From Diorhabda sublineata (taxonomy: Eukaryota; Arthropoda; Insecta; Coleoptera; Chrysomelidae): 64,000 nt of DNA. Positions 48,661 to 60,835 of this stretch are shown here, piece after piece (position 1 is the first letter of the stretch; every line of letters starts with the position of its first letter). The notes under the pieces are model-generated. The model did not search any database, was not told where the DNA came from, and saw only the letters and a program-made list of their open reading frames with translations. The DNA lies in NCBI RefSeq assembly GCF_026230105.1, contig NC_079482.1:15934001-15998000 (forward strand). Reading direction: 5' to 3'. Made by a program: the position numbers and the translations under genes.

Positions 48661-49256
48661 CATATAATAAAAGGAATTGCATCTGTGATCAAATCCATAA
48701 TTACCTTACACTCTCTTAAAATACTTAGAATACTAACATGACCATGTTCTGTTCTTTACATGATTTTAATAGCCACTTTGCAGTAGCTAATAAACACCCA
48801 ACAATAATTAAAACTTTAAGCCCTGTCTCTTAGAGAGAACAAAAGTTTCTTTAATGCTACAAAATGAACTTGACACAACGGAATATAACTATTGTTATTC
48901 TCGAAGTACAGTTTTCCTACCTAGAAGACCACAGATGTCACTTGATTATTTTCATTTCTGATGTAGCGCTAAATAATACCTCATTCTTGAGAATGATTCC
49001 GTTGAAACATTTCTCCAGTTTTCACGTCGGTGAAACCTACCGTTAATTAGTTACTTTAACAAGTTCCATACACAGAAAACAAAGGAGATTATTATGAACT
49101 CGAATATAATTTCAAATAATAATGAATTTCTCTTCTCCGCCTGTGATTTAATTAAAAAAAAAACAAATATTTGCTCGTTCAATATACTATTAGTTCATTA
49201 AAATGAATTTCATAACTAACTTCAGCCATTCCGGTGTTGATTTTTAGTAGTAATAT
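48661..49256. other. AT-rich spacer, nothing recognised
   Basis: No feature recognised. Confidence 0.45.
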
Positions 49257-49670
49257 ATATACAGGGTGATTGATTGGTGCGATAAAGCTCAGTGATTCCT
49301 TTGTCCTAAATCAATTAATAATCACCATCATTAGTCTTCACATTTCAAATTTTTTTATAATCTTTTGTTGGTTCCAGAATGCTGTGCCGTATCAAAGTTA
49401 CATTTTTTTAAAGAGACCGCCTCATGTTATTGCAATTCTGGATTCAGCTTGAATTCCTCATTACAATAATTAGGGCTTGTGATGTATTCTACGGAGTATT
49501 TCAACAATTAATTTTCCATAAACATCCTAACAAGTTCAATACCCTGTACAATGTAAGACAAATTCAAGAATGAAGATCTGTTACGACCAAAGCATACGAA
49601 TAATGGTGAAAATAGTAGAAAACTATTTATTCCATCTATATCCATTAAATACAGGGTGAAAGAATACTAA
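49257..49670. repeat. Cluster of ACAGGGTG-type repeat ends
   Basis: tacagggtgattgattgg at 49259, the inverted ataccctgtac near 49545, and tacagggtgaaagaatac near 49653. The first two could bound a 290-bp MITE, but similarity beyond the first eight bases is poor. The third may be the end of another copy. Confidence 0.35.
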
Positions 49671-50119
49671 TACAATATTTCCTTTCTTTTTTTTTTAAAG
49701 AATCACCCTTAACCAACGGGAATAAATACAGCTGTCCCGAAGTAATACAACAAACAGTATTTCCGCGACGGTCATTAAGACTTTGTAGAGTAGTTTTTTA
49801 GTATTATTTTCCCTTACTATCATTATTATTCGGAAAACTTATGCAGTACCTAGCTTAGAGCTTGTATTATTTACCTATCCCCGATACAAAGTATCAACAG
49901 GTTTGAGCTTAGTTCAAATACTAAACATATGTGGCAAGTATTCAAGTATTCAGTATACTCAGAGTCTTCTGGATAACTACGACGTTGTTTTTTGGTAATT
50001 CCGGTTTAGTGATTATATCGTGAGGGTCCCAGACACGACATCGTTTTCTGGCATAATAATTCGGACTATTTCTTCACATTTTCGCTGTGCCATTTCTGTT
50101 TAATCTCAAAATTGCAAGA

Positions 50120-50209
50120 ACCGTTGGTGAAATTCATACTGAACACATGTTTACACCACCACTACACCATCACTCACAATTACACTGTCTGACGCCCGAT
50201 TCGATAACC
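50120..50209 (-). repeat. Penelope-like terminal repeat, copy 1
   Basis: Directly repeated at 50458-50547 (accgttggtgawatycatac ... cactcacaattacactg ... cgataac). It is followed at 50250-50290 by an inverted partial copy (gcgtcagacagtgcaatta), forming a stem-loop with 50168-50200. Confidence 0.6.
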
Positions 50210-50457
50210 AAGTTATCGTCTTTAGAGACTGAAGGAACACTGATTACCTTGGTTAAATCAAAACGCGCGTCAGACAGTGCAATTATGATTGTTGGTGTAT
50301 TGATGATGTAAAGAGTGTGATGAGTGGAATATCATATCAAGCAAAAATTCCCACTCTTTTTAATGCATGAATATCACGACCTGGCATTACAATATGCAGA
50401 AAGTGAGAAGACTAGCACAATTGTCACTACAAAAAAAACTATGTTGGAGTTTCGGGA

Positions 50458-50547
50458 ACCGTTGGTGATATCCATACTGAACACAGTGTTCACACCACCA
50501 GTACAGTAACACTCACAATTACACTGCCTGACCCGCGCTTCGATAAC
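50458..50547 (-). repeat. Penelope-like terminal repeat, copy 2
   Basis: Second direct copy, 338 bases from the first. It lies just downstream (minus strand) of the GIY-YIG coding remnant, the place where Penelope-like elements carry their end repeats. Confidence 0.6.
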
Positions 50548-50699
50548 AAAGTTCATTATCATTTTCAGAAACTGAAGTTAAACTGAAACATAATGACTTG
50601 ACTAACCTGTTTTATACTAAATTTTCTCACAAATAAACCTCCCGAAAATTAATTCTAGCGAGAAATGCTCCTTGGCGCGTATACTCACATTTATTCTTT

Positions 50700-51440
50700 G
50701 ACTACTAAACCATAGAGAGTGGGCTGTAAGGAATTGGCCCTTCACCTCTATTTAAGCTACTCTTATTTATTTTTTAAAAATTTCACATTATTAATATTTA
50801 TGTTCATATTTCAAATGAGCTACGTGCTCTTTAAACGCGACAATAACGGAACTCTTAGTCTGCCCAATATGCTTCCTGTCACAATCACCACAGCTAATTT
50901 CATATACCACTCTTTTCCAAATTTGGTATTCTATCCTTAGGATTGCCCAACAATTGTTCCAGAGTATTTCTTGGGGTTATAAATCAATTTCAAAACCACC
51001 TTGTTAAATGTTCCTACCAATCATTTTGTATAAATAGGATTGAAAGGTATCAGAGAAACTTTTTCTTGTTTTTCAATTTGAATTTGGAAATAACTGGTTT
51101 CACATAGAAATTTCTTAAACCTATGACTATTAATTAACCTATTTACAATTTTCTTTCTTAACCGTTAGGTACAGCTACATCCTCAATAAAGGTCTTTTTC
51201 TTAGCTTATTTCTCGATGGTAAGTGGAAAGTGATTTAACCGATGTTCTAGGAAATGAAGAGTGGCCATCTTATGCTGGATACAATCAAAAGAATTAGCCG
51301 GGATGTACCTGCACGTAGCGGTGATTTTCCTGAATACATCAAATTCTACCCTAATACTATTCCTATTTACTAGAGTATCTTAAAATGATAACTATCCATT
51401 ATTTTCCTGCAATAAAATAATGTGAATTCGTGAATACGCC
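50700..51440 (-). pseudogene. Penelope-like element: RT C-terminus and GIY-YIG endonuclease
   Basis: On the minus strand the end of the RT reads LSF-DTLVNRNSIRVEFDVFR, then ATCRYIPANSFDCIQHKMA, then TLHFLEHRLNHFPLTIEK. The connector with KKFL and NTLEQLLGNPKDRIPNLE follows. KSGIYEISCGDCDRKHIGQT, then SSVIVAFKEHVAHLKYEH, is the GIY-YIG nuclease motif of Penelope-like elements (GIYEI...YIGQT, with a conserved arginine position changed). RGEGPIPYSPLYG, near 50740, is the usual C-terminal segment. Such elements use the nuclease to nick the target and prime RT. The palm with the YIDD-type motif is not visible upstream. Several stops and frameshifts are present. Confidence 0.8.
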
Positions 51441-51500
51441 CATACTAGGACTGAGAATCTTTATAGCAATTAATTAATTTTTTTGTTTCCTAAGAACCAG

Positions 51501-51746
51501 AAGTTTTCTTAAAGCTATAACTGAAAGAACTAAGTTTGAATCGGATAATGTGAAAACAGTGGGAGCCAGACTTTTGACATTGTGTATATGTGCTTTTAAT
51601 TTCAAAAAGTTTCGGTCAACTTGAACTTTTCTCAAAGCTAAAACTAGAAGAACTTAGTTTAAATCGAACATTGTTAAAACAGTAGTACCAAGTCTTTTGA
51701 CTTTGGATATATGAACTTCTAATTTCAAGACGTTCTGGTCGACAAC
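51501..51746 (-). repeat. 123-bp (41-codon) tandem duplication, coding-like
   Basis: Positions 51501-51623 and 51624-51746 align without gaps at roughly three-quarters identity. On the minus strand one frame runs through both: VDQNVLKLEVHISKVKRLG in the first and VDRNFLKLKAHIHNVKSLAP in the second, each followed by TV-x-T...LVLxxxALRK-like codons, with one TAA in the first copy. The gap-free divergence suggests that the duplicated unit was once translated. It lies just upstream of the Penelope RT remnant on the same strand but matches no Penelope motif I know. Confidence 0.55.
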
Positions 51747-54700
51747 AAAAAACATCGACTCACAACTTTTCAATTAATTCATGCAATTCAACTGCTACGA
51801 AAGTGAGGAAACAAAGTTATTGAATGTACAGTATTTAGTAAGATGAAACTTATTATCATAAGACATTTTATGTAGAATTCGGCTTATGATCAATCATACA
51901 TTTATGATATGTAATGTGATAAAATTTTATTTGAAAATAAATACAATGGAGAAATCCCTCATACTAGCTTGTATTAATTACTTTTTGAAGTGATAAAGTT
52001 ACATCTAATCTAAATTGTCAATAATCAACATAGTCTCAAGCTATATCAACAAATCCCCCTATAAATAAACAATTCAATACTTCAGAGTAAAAGCGCTATA
52101 CCAGTGTCACACTTTCAAAAAATCAATTTTTTGGCCTATTTGATGGTTTATACCTCTGCAAGCGGCAAGGTCCTATCTTAAATAGTTTTTGAATAGTGGT
52201 AGGTATAAACAGCTCACTATTCCAGTGGGTGGAGTTTTTTATCGTGAAGTTATAGTCCTTCCAATATCAAGGGCAGTTTATAAAAACTGGTTCGAAGCCC
52301 TTGTCGACAATTTCGTTTGATCTACCATAGCCGTAGATACCTCATTTTATAAATTTATTATTTTTATACATGTATAAGTATGTATACTTTTAAAAATATG
52401 TATAATTTAATTAAGACCAGGTGAGAAATCATCATTTGAAAATATCCCAAAATGTAAATACTCAAATTTATATCTTAGGAGAAAAAAAAACAATTCACTT
52501 AACGAGATTTTTCATTATTTTTATGAAAATTCACCAACAGAAAAAAATGTTAAGGACTTCTACCAGATATAGAGGAAGAGTTTCTTGAGGAGTCTTAGTA
52601 TGTTTGTATGAGTTGCTTCTTTATGCTTTCGATTTTTTATTTATATTAACCGAGACATCTCACTTTATTGAAGTTTATAGATTTTTGGATATAGATCTAT
52701 AATATAGATATAATATAAATATAGATCTATAAACACTACCGTCAAAATACTGCAGCATCTTTGGACGCGCAATAACGATATGTCCTCCAATATTTTTTTA
52801 TTACAACTGTTGTCTGTACAGGACAATTGCTTATACATATTGATTATTTGTATTCACATTGATATTCCTCATGGAATCTAGAATACAAAATTAAAAAAAT
52901 CATGATATTTGACTCAAGTTACATGCCATGGTACAAACATATATAAATTTGAAATGTTTTGCTAGCGATTTGTCACATTTTACTTGGCTGAGTACATGGA
53001 CATCTTTAAACCAGCCTTACATATATAAGTTTATGATCAAAGAATGTACATTTTCAAGATAGAACATAAGAGAAATATACTAATTCTGCTCTAAAGCTTG
53101 GCTTTCTCAAACGACAAGAATCTAATATATTTCGATACATATTAAGTATAGGAAGTAATTTTTCACTACAATAGGGAACTTCAAAGAAAGGTTTTTTCTG
53201 AAAAAATAACGTATTCCAATAGTAAGAGTTATTCTTTCTAAGTCGACCTCAAATGATATTTTGAATTCGGAGGCCACAGTTTCCTCAGGCGCCAATAGAT
53301 GTAGTCCCAACACAATTTAGAAAATAAATTATTGCTTGTCATTGCGGCCAATAAACCAACGGAGTTGTGGTTTTTCTTTCAGCTTTTTCCACTTAAAATA
53401 TCACCCGCATTGATTCTTTCAAACAGATATTTTCTCTATAAGCGAAAATAGGAAATGATACAGAGAAGTTATATCAAAACGAAAAGTTTCATTCTATGAC
53501 ATTTGTATTGTCTGGTTCAATGGGATTGTTCCTATATCAAGTTATGTGGCCGAATGTACATATATTCAATATAAACTGAATATTTATTCTCTAAAAATTC
53601 GTTGTTTCATTCAAACTAGAATTATATTTAATGTAAATGTAAACCATCGTATTCTAGCTAAATGAACGATTGAATATTTTTCAATAATACCTATTCTCTT
53701 GAAAGACTTTCGTAATCGTAATATTAGATGTAGATACTTCGAGACAACCTATTTCTATCCAAAGCAGTCATAATTGTGATGTACTTAAGTATAATTATAA
53801 CAACTTCTCTAATAATGTATTTCATCATAGATCATCTGATGTGAAAAACCACTAAAATATATTCGGAAAATTGATATACAATATTTGTCTCTGAATTAGC
53901 ACCATATGCAAAACTTTTCTCAATTAATCCCCCTCCCAAAAAAAGCATTGCATTCTAAAACTTTCAAATGCAATCATCAGATATAACATTATTATAAAAT
54001 ATGGAATTAGATTCAACCATAATGAAAAATGAGGTTATATTATCATTCACTATTATTTTCATTTTCATATTTTCTATGTAACTTTCACGTGATTAGGAAG
54101 CACATGATAAAATTTCTGATTTTCCATTCTTCTTAGTAATTTCGCTATTTAAAAGCCAAATGAGTACTTATGAATTTTCTTGTAACGAAAAACATATAAA
54201 TACGCAGTATAATGAACGAAACCTTAATCACAGAAATAAACAATTCGTTCAATACACTTAATCGATCTACTGGCAAATTTACCTAATTTATAACATTTCT
54301 GAGAATATTTCTATTACGTTCAGTGCCGATTATTTAGCCTTTTGAGATTCCGAATTCTCCATATCTTTGGCTTCTATTTTTTGCCAATTTAGCCCATTAG
54401 AGGTATCATTCTTTTTGTTGATGTGGATTCTCATCTTACTTTGTGTACTCAACATATTGTTCACCATATTATATATCTTGGTTCTTTTGTCACTTAAGTT
54501 CGTATTTCCTATATTCAATCTCTTCCACTAGATATTGCTAGTCCAAAGTGAATGGATTGTACTGTTTATTATATTATGTTTTTGTCGCTCGCAAGTTTAC
54601 TTCTAATCAAGTCTTAAGATGACTATCAATTGAGTCTTCTCAGTTCAAATGCTCTTATTATATTATGTATTTATCTATCATTATAGTCGTCCATTATTAA

Positions 54701-55053
54701 TTCATCATCGGCAGAATGTTTCCTAACTATCGATGGTATGTAGCCTGCAATGATATTGTTGAATATTAGATAGCGTAGGTATAAACTTGGCTCTTTATCT
54801 TATTCATATCTAAGTTAATCGCCATATGTCCATTGTATATTATAAACATCAACCCTAATTGCAAATTGACAGTTCCGAATTTCTACCTATTAGCTGGTAT
54901 AGTTTTCTATACTTTAGATTTATTTCTTCCCTTTTATTCTTGATGTCATCTTTCAATTGCCAATTTGCATCTAAGTTTATACTTTTGCATAAAAAATAAT
55001 ATGATTACTTATCATTACACGTATTTGAAGACTGTTGTTTGCTGTGAAATTTA
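51747..55053. other. AT-rich spacer, nothing recognised
   Basis: 52675-52740 is low-complexity (atagatctata repeats). An open frame at 54330-54518 (minus) lacks known motifs. Confidence 0.45.
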
Positions 55054-56936
55054 TACAGGGTGTTGCATGAGAAAAAGGTTCTCGTACGTCCCCTTGTTTC
55101 TGAGTTACAGGTCTCTAAAGCTGCTAAATTAGAACTCATATTGAGTATATTTTATAAAGTATATATTTGAATATTATGATTTTTGATGAATGATTACGTA
55201 CATCCATCTAGTGTGTTTGACGGAATAAATAATTCTGACTATCAGGAGCAGCTCATGCCCAATGGTTAACAATTCGTACCTTCTACAACCTGTGCAATCT
55301 AAAGATAGCAATAATAAATTTTTCAATCTATTTTCTAACAAAAAGATACTCTTTGTTTAACTCGATAAATTTCATGGTTCACGAGATACGTGGATTTTCG
55401 GAACGTTGTATATGTCAAGGAAACTGTTAGCCATAAAGAGGCATTCTGAAGAAAATTATCATGAGTTGTAATTATTCATTAAAAATAGTTATAGGATATT
55501 GATACGCAATCAAACATTTCTAATTGAACTGCATATTATCGAGAATTGTATTACTTACACGAGGAAAAACATTGACATGTAGAAATTTTTAGTTGGCTAG
55601 CCTAAAACTTAACAAATTAGAACAAAAAATAATGTTAAATGTTCGAAGTGGGCACACTACACACATCCAGAGTCTAAGGAGGATATTTCTTTGAACTTGC
55701 AAGACCATTCCAAGATTCTACCTTATAACATCACAATGGAAGTTTATTTTATCCATAATTTCGTTCCTTATGTTAACTGGTGTGGCATATAGGATGCTTT
55801 TCACTAGAAAAATGAATCAATTGTGTTTTATTCAGAAGAACGTGGTGGCCATGTAAATTCACCTCTTCGACATGAACCATATGTCTGCGAATGTTTAGAG
55901 ATATATCACATTAGATGGGCGGAAAATCATTGTGGAGAAATTCAAAATATCGCCGACCATTAAGGATTTTAGCAATATAATATGGATCTCCTAAATTATT
56001 ACCCACTATTCCTGTCCACACATTATCACAAAATCGATGTTGACCCTTTGTTTGACATGTACCGTGAAGATTTTCATCTGCCTTAAATGTGACTTATGGG
56101 AGTTGATAAAACCGTCTTCTGAAAAACTCACCTCAACAGTAAACAGTTCTTTTTCAACAATTATTTTATCAACTCGTTGTTTATCTAGAAAATAACGAGC
56201 GTCGGCCATCCTATGAATAGTTATGGTTGATAAATTTAGTTGTGGTGACATTTTGCTTACACTCGTTGTGGAATCAGCAACAGCATCTAAAGCATTTCGC
56301 TTCAAAGCTGGTGTTCCTTATAATTTGTTGTAGACCTTCGCTACTTTTTTTGGTAGGACACTTGCTAAAATATCATTTTATGAAAAACTGAATATCGTGT
56401 AGTACCCTATTTGACAGTAGCCTGCAAGATGAAAAATAACTATCAATCTCTTCCAAGCTTTTCCTAATGCCAATAATATGATCTTCAATAGTATGTAGTA
56501 CAAATGGTTATTTATTTATTTACCATCAAAATATGGTTGATTATGTTTCAATACCTCCTGTAAGTATTTTCAATAAATAATTACAATTACAATAATTTTC
56601 TCCAGAACGTCTTTTTATGGCGGACAGTTTTCATATCTCCTAAACCATAATGTTTATTCAATAAAAACAAAGAGGAACTTCTTATTAAAAAATCGATTGA
56701 AAATGAGCCATACCTGGCCTTCAGATAGTAGCGTAATATTATTAATTTGTTGGATGATGTTGGAGTGTATAAAATTTAGAAAATATACTTAATATAAGTT
56801 CTTATTTCGCAACTTTAAAGGCCTATAACTCAGAAACGAGAGATCGTATGAGAACCTTTTTGTATTCATAGTAATATTTTCACGTTATCGGGCCACTCCC
56901 GAATTTTTTGCTTCAAGTCTCGGAGCAACCTGTATA
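55054..56936 (-). mobile_element. mariner-like DNA transposon with TIRs, internally broken
   Basis: The left arm (55054-55170, tacagggtg then aaaaaggttctcgtac and tttctgagttacagg) and the reverse complement of the right arm (56772-56936, aaaaaggttctcatac and tttctgagttataggcc) match for about 100 bases. The right arm has about 60 extra terminal bases before tacaggtt. The minus-strand transposase has SVLPKKVAKVYNKL, then the open frame 56305-56006: RNALDAVADSTTSVSKMSPQ (helix-turn-helix) and FSEDGFINSHKSHLRQ (first catalytic region, order altered). After a frameshift come FCDNVWTGIVGNNLGDPYYI and RRYFEFLHNDFPP, with LNIRRHM near 55880. A deletion removes the second catalytic block, then WPPRSSE and HPICHTS (relatives: WPPRSPDL and VYATPV) end it near 55780. 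This family is widespread in insects. Confidence 0.8.
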
Positions 56937-56999
56937 CACTGATTTATTTTTTACTCACTCTAATGCGTTTTGATCAAGCATTGACTTGATTTTATGCTT

Positions 57000-58580
57000 C
57001 TTTAAATATTACATTAGACTCTTATTCATTTTCAACAACTGGCAACACAAATGGATTCTTTAAATGCAGCTATCATAATTCGCTCTTCTACTGAAGTAAC
57101 GAAGGAGGATAGGAGATACATCATTCGATCAAAAATACTGATGTTTGGTACACAAGCTTGTATTTCAAGTTTGAATGCTTCTTTACGCATCTAATAAGGA
57201 ACAACTTGTCAATGTAGGATTCCAGAAGTATGATATATTGTACAGGTAGAAGTTGTTGAAGCTTTTGTTCTAGTGCATGATGCCAGACTTCATAAAATAC
57301 CTGGGCAACGTTCAGTAACACAGCTGAACATATATTCTTTTCCTTTGATATAACTGGTATAGATATATAGATGTATTGGTCTGTAGGACAAGACTGGGTT
57401 TACAGATGTAGAGAGCTTAGGAATGATGATAACCTCTACTACTTACCAGCAGTATTTGTATTAGTCTAAATATTGTAGTGGATATGTAAAGCAGTTTCAT
57501 CATTAATTGCTTGTTAGGTATTTAAGATTTTGACATAATAACAGGTAGTAACCATCTGCTTTTTTTGGGTTAATGTTTTGACTTTATTTTCTCTGTTGGT
57601 TTTTTTTAACGTTACTAATGCTATTTTCTGATCGACTACTTCATCTATTGCTGGTAGGATTTTGGAATTTTTACTTCTATTTTGATGAAAATTAATTTCC
57701 ACATAGCTTCCCTCACTCATTTTCCTGAAGGCTTAATAGGTATCTATCTATAGTATAGTACTATATACAGTATCTATCTCATAAGAAAGCTTCTGAAGGT
57801 AATTTATTGTTTTATTCTCAATTTTCTTCATTTGTCTTCCCAGAGATTATATGATATTGAATCTGTTTTTATTTATTGACCTAACAAGATATGTTCAGCT
57901 GGATTACTGAACGTTCCCAGGTATTTTATGTCTGGCAACATGGACTAGGATAAAAACGTCAACAAAAGGCATTATTTTTGATCCAAGCTGTATCTTCCTT
58001 CCAGTAAAAGAACAAACAAGTGCAAGAACTTCTATTACAAGTAAGTAATTCCTCAGATTCAGTATCAAGTTCCTCCATCGTTTTCTTTTGAACGTTTAGT
58101 TAGATTTCATTATCTAATTTAATCTTGGAGTTGGCCAAATCAGTAGTCTTGTTGGGCAATGCAGTTTTTTATTTTTTGGTTATTATGCTATCACTGCAGT
58201 GTGCTCGGTGATTATATAAAGTTTTTCTTATATGCATGAATGATTTTGTGAAACCTTACTGTCTATTTCGTCTAACAGATCACGAATGTCATTAATATCA
58301 GTCGACCAATATCTAGGCTGTCCAGTATAATGGAAGTCGTTGGTTGCTTTGAGTAACTTCCTTTCTTTTGTAGTAATCAATATCAATACCCAATAGGAAT
58401 ATTTTGCGTTAAAATGACATCCCAATTTGAATATTTCTATTTTTTGGAATTATATCATGTTGGAAAATCTATAGCAGCTATATTAAGTGTGTGTCTTTCG
58501 CAATATATAGTAGAGAGAAAAAAATTGTATTTATGTAGTCCTCATGAATATATCTTCTTTGCGCTAAAGAAGTACATTAC
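57000..58580 (-). pseudogene. Jockey-clade non-LTR retrotransposon (endonuclease and RT pieces)
   Basis: Minus strand, in order. Endonuclease: LNIAAIDFPT near 58490, then the open frame 58425-58228 with MGCHFNAKYSYWVLILITTK and FHYTGQPRYWSTDIND, matching the GGDFNAKH...W block and its follow-up. Linker: NKTTDLANSKIKLDNEI near 58150-58100. RT: open frame 57321-57121, LLNVAQVFYEVWHHALEQKL (first catalytic aspartate replaced) and LPVQYIILLESYIDKLF, then IMIAAFKESICVAS near 57050, the eroded FADD block. The endonuclease would nick target DNA and the RT copy RNA there. The gap 57330-57900, with a lysine-rich open frame at 57514-57720, has no clear match. The copy is related to those at 16.7 and 29.3 kb. 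Confidence 0.75.
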
Positions 58581-59732
58581 CTATATTACTATACTAACGT
58601 ATTGAGGATTCATCTTCAGTCGTGGTGCGCCATTTTTATTTTAAATGATATAATGTCGAGTTTCTCAACAAAAATTCTTAAGAATCTAGAGACCTTTATG
58701 AAAAATAAAAACGATAAATATCATATTTTTCTCACAAAATCTCTCTATTACTCTTGTTAGTATGAGATTTTGCCATATTTATCTAGAAATTCATAAATAT
58801 TTTTCTGATAAGTGAACTCTTTCAATGACAGTTCCCAACTTATTGAATTTTCCAAAGACTTCTGAATGTCATATTGCGTATAAAAACTTGAGACACATTT
58901 TTGATAATAGACAAAAGTTTCACGTAATCTAGTTTATAAAAGTGATGGCGCGAAACAATAAGGAATTTTTCCCGAGAGAGTAATATTATACTCGAATTTT
59001 GCCAATTTATGTTTTTAAGTTGTTAAAATAAGAGATGCAACTGTATAACATCCGAACGGTAGTTATTGTAAATAAACGAGTACATGGCTGGAATAAACAG
59101 ATATCATTGGAATACACCACTTGAAAAGTTATTATATTGCTAAAGAATTAGAAAAACCGAGCTGATAAATTAATATTGCAATTTGTTACATAAATTGTTG
59201 AATGATCCTTAGGATACAAACAAGATCGATTTCAGATTTACTTTCATCATGAGCATAGAGTGTCTGATGAGAAATCGAATAACCAAATTATAGCCTCCTT
59301 TTCCTTACAAGTATTTCATAAGGCATCGCAAGATATTCTCACATGGCTGAAAATCAGCAAGTCAACAAAGAATTAAACTAGACAATCTATAGAAGAAAAA
59401 ATCTGATAGCTTTTAAGAAAAGGACGATAGTATATATTCAAGTCATTTTTTTGTGAAACAACTTTATTTATTAATTAAACACTTAACAAAAGTATTAACA
59501 ATCGTTTTATTCTGAAATCAGCCCTTAAAGCTCTTGCCTTGATACTTAAATAACTGAACAGGGTTGTTTAAGCCTATGTTAGTTCTGTTTTGCGATAGAT
59601 ATAGGTCTGTATTTGACCATGTATTCTAACTGTGTATTTCATTATTTGTATATTATTTTTTTTGGTTATTTAATATTTTATAGAAAAGTTTACATTGTTT
59701 AAGTTGCAATAAGGATTCTAATTGAACGTTTA
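58581..59732. other. AT-rich spacer, nothing recognised
   Basis: No feature recognised. Confidence 0.45.
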
Positions 59733-60545
59733 TTTCAAAATCCCGTCATTTGACATTTTTACCAAAATTGAGATTATTACATATTCTAGAAATTTTATGT
59801 AAATACACAGTTTTATGCAGAAATCCGTCATTTGCCATGTCTCCAAAAGGGTTTTTTCTAGTAGGGAAATATTGTGTTTAGTGCAGAAACCCGCCAACCG
59901 GCGTCACTTGACGTGTTTCTTCAGTAAATTTTAGTTTCGTATCTTGGTAATACTGGTTATTATCGCTTGACCTGTTGTATTATGGAACACATGGAAGAGG
60001 TGTTCCCAAGGGAAACAAAATCGCTTTCAAAGTCTCAGCCTACAAGGAATTCCAGTAGACCAAAGCTCGTCCAGGTAAAGTTGTGGTTAAATACTTTATT
60101 AAAGGGTTTATAACTTCAACGTTTACTTTGAAGAAATACAATGCTGTGCCTGAACTCCCAGTAACGCTTGCTAACCCGTCTGTAAAAGTACCAATATATG
60201 AAAAGAAGATTGATGACTTGGAAAAGCTCATCATATATGTATACCACAGGGTATGAATCATTTTACGACATCTTCCGGTGTCCTACTACAAAAGCGGAGT
60301 GTAATGTTGACAGGGTATACGAAGATGAGTAGTTCCACAGTTAGAAAAAAATTAATGAAAATCAAAAATTTTATAAAAGTGGTTTATTAGTAGAACCTTT
60401 GTTCTGTAATGTTATAAATAATAATAAATTTAATTTCATATTATTGGATTTCTATTATTGAACATCCTACTTAGACTTTAAAAAATTGACTAATGTTAAA
60501 AAATGTTCATGAACACGAATTTTACTGCAGAAACCCGTAAAGTGA
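59733..60545 (+). repeat. Repeated TGCAGAAAYCCG motif flanking a coding remnant
   Basis: ttttatgcagaaatccgtca (59812), tttagtgcagaaacccgcc (59878) and ttttactgcagaaacccgta (60522) share one motif in the same orientation. A looser copy, caaaatcccgtcatttgaca, lies at 59736. Three are on the left and one on the right of the coding remnant at 59979-60331. Confidence 0.4.
59979..60331 (+). pseudogene. Unassigned coding remnant, C-terminal part of an unknown protein
   Basis: The frame reads GTHGRGVPKGNKIAFKVSAY, crosses one TAG, and continues KVVVKYFIKGFITSTFTLKK, YNAVPELPVTLANPSVKVPI and YEKKIDDLEKLI. After a one-base shift it ends TGYESFYDIFRCPTTKAE and VDRVYEDE before TAG at 60331. About 115 codons with one stop and one frameshift is unlikely by chance at this AT content. 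The ending (basic-acidic DDLEKLI, then GY.SFY) recalls uncharacterised multicopy insect proteins, but I cannot name a family. The flanking repeated motif suggests that it belonged to a mobile element. Confidence 0.4.
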
Positions 60546-60835
60546 AACATTTTTCACCTTTTTTTAAGACAGTAAAAAACATATACATCAAATTCCAACG
60601 CCATTAGTTTTGAAAAGGTATTTTTACTCTGATTTTTAGAAGCAAAAATCAACATTAATTCAACAGTTAATAAGTTTTTCTTCGTTTTCCAAAAATTCAA
60701 AAAAGTGCAGTTAACAAGTTTCTGAAATAAACGATTGAATTAAGGTTTCTTTATGTAAAACATTTGCTAATGTGAAATAATCATAATTAAACGAAATTTT
60801 AAAAATTTTTTTATTTGATTTGCATTCCATTGAAA

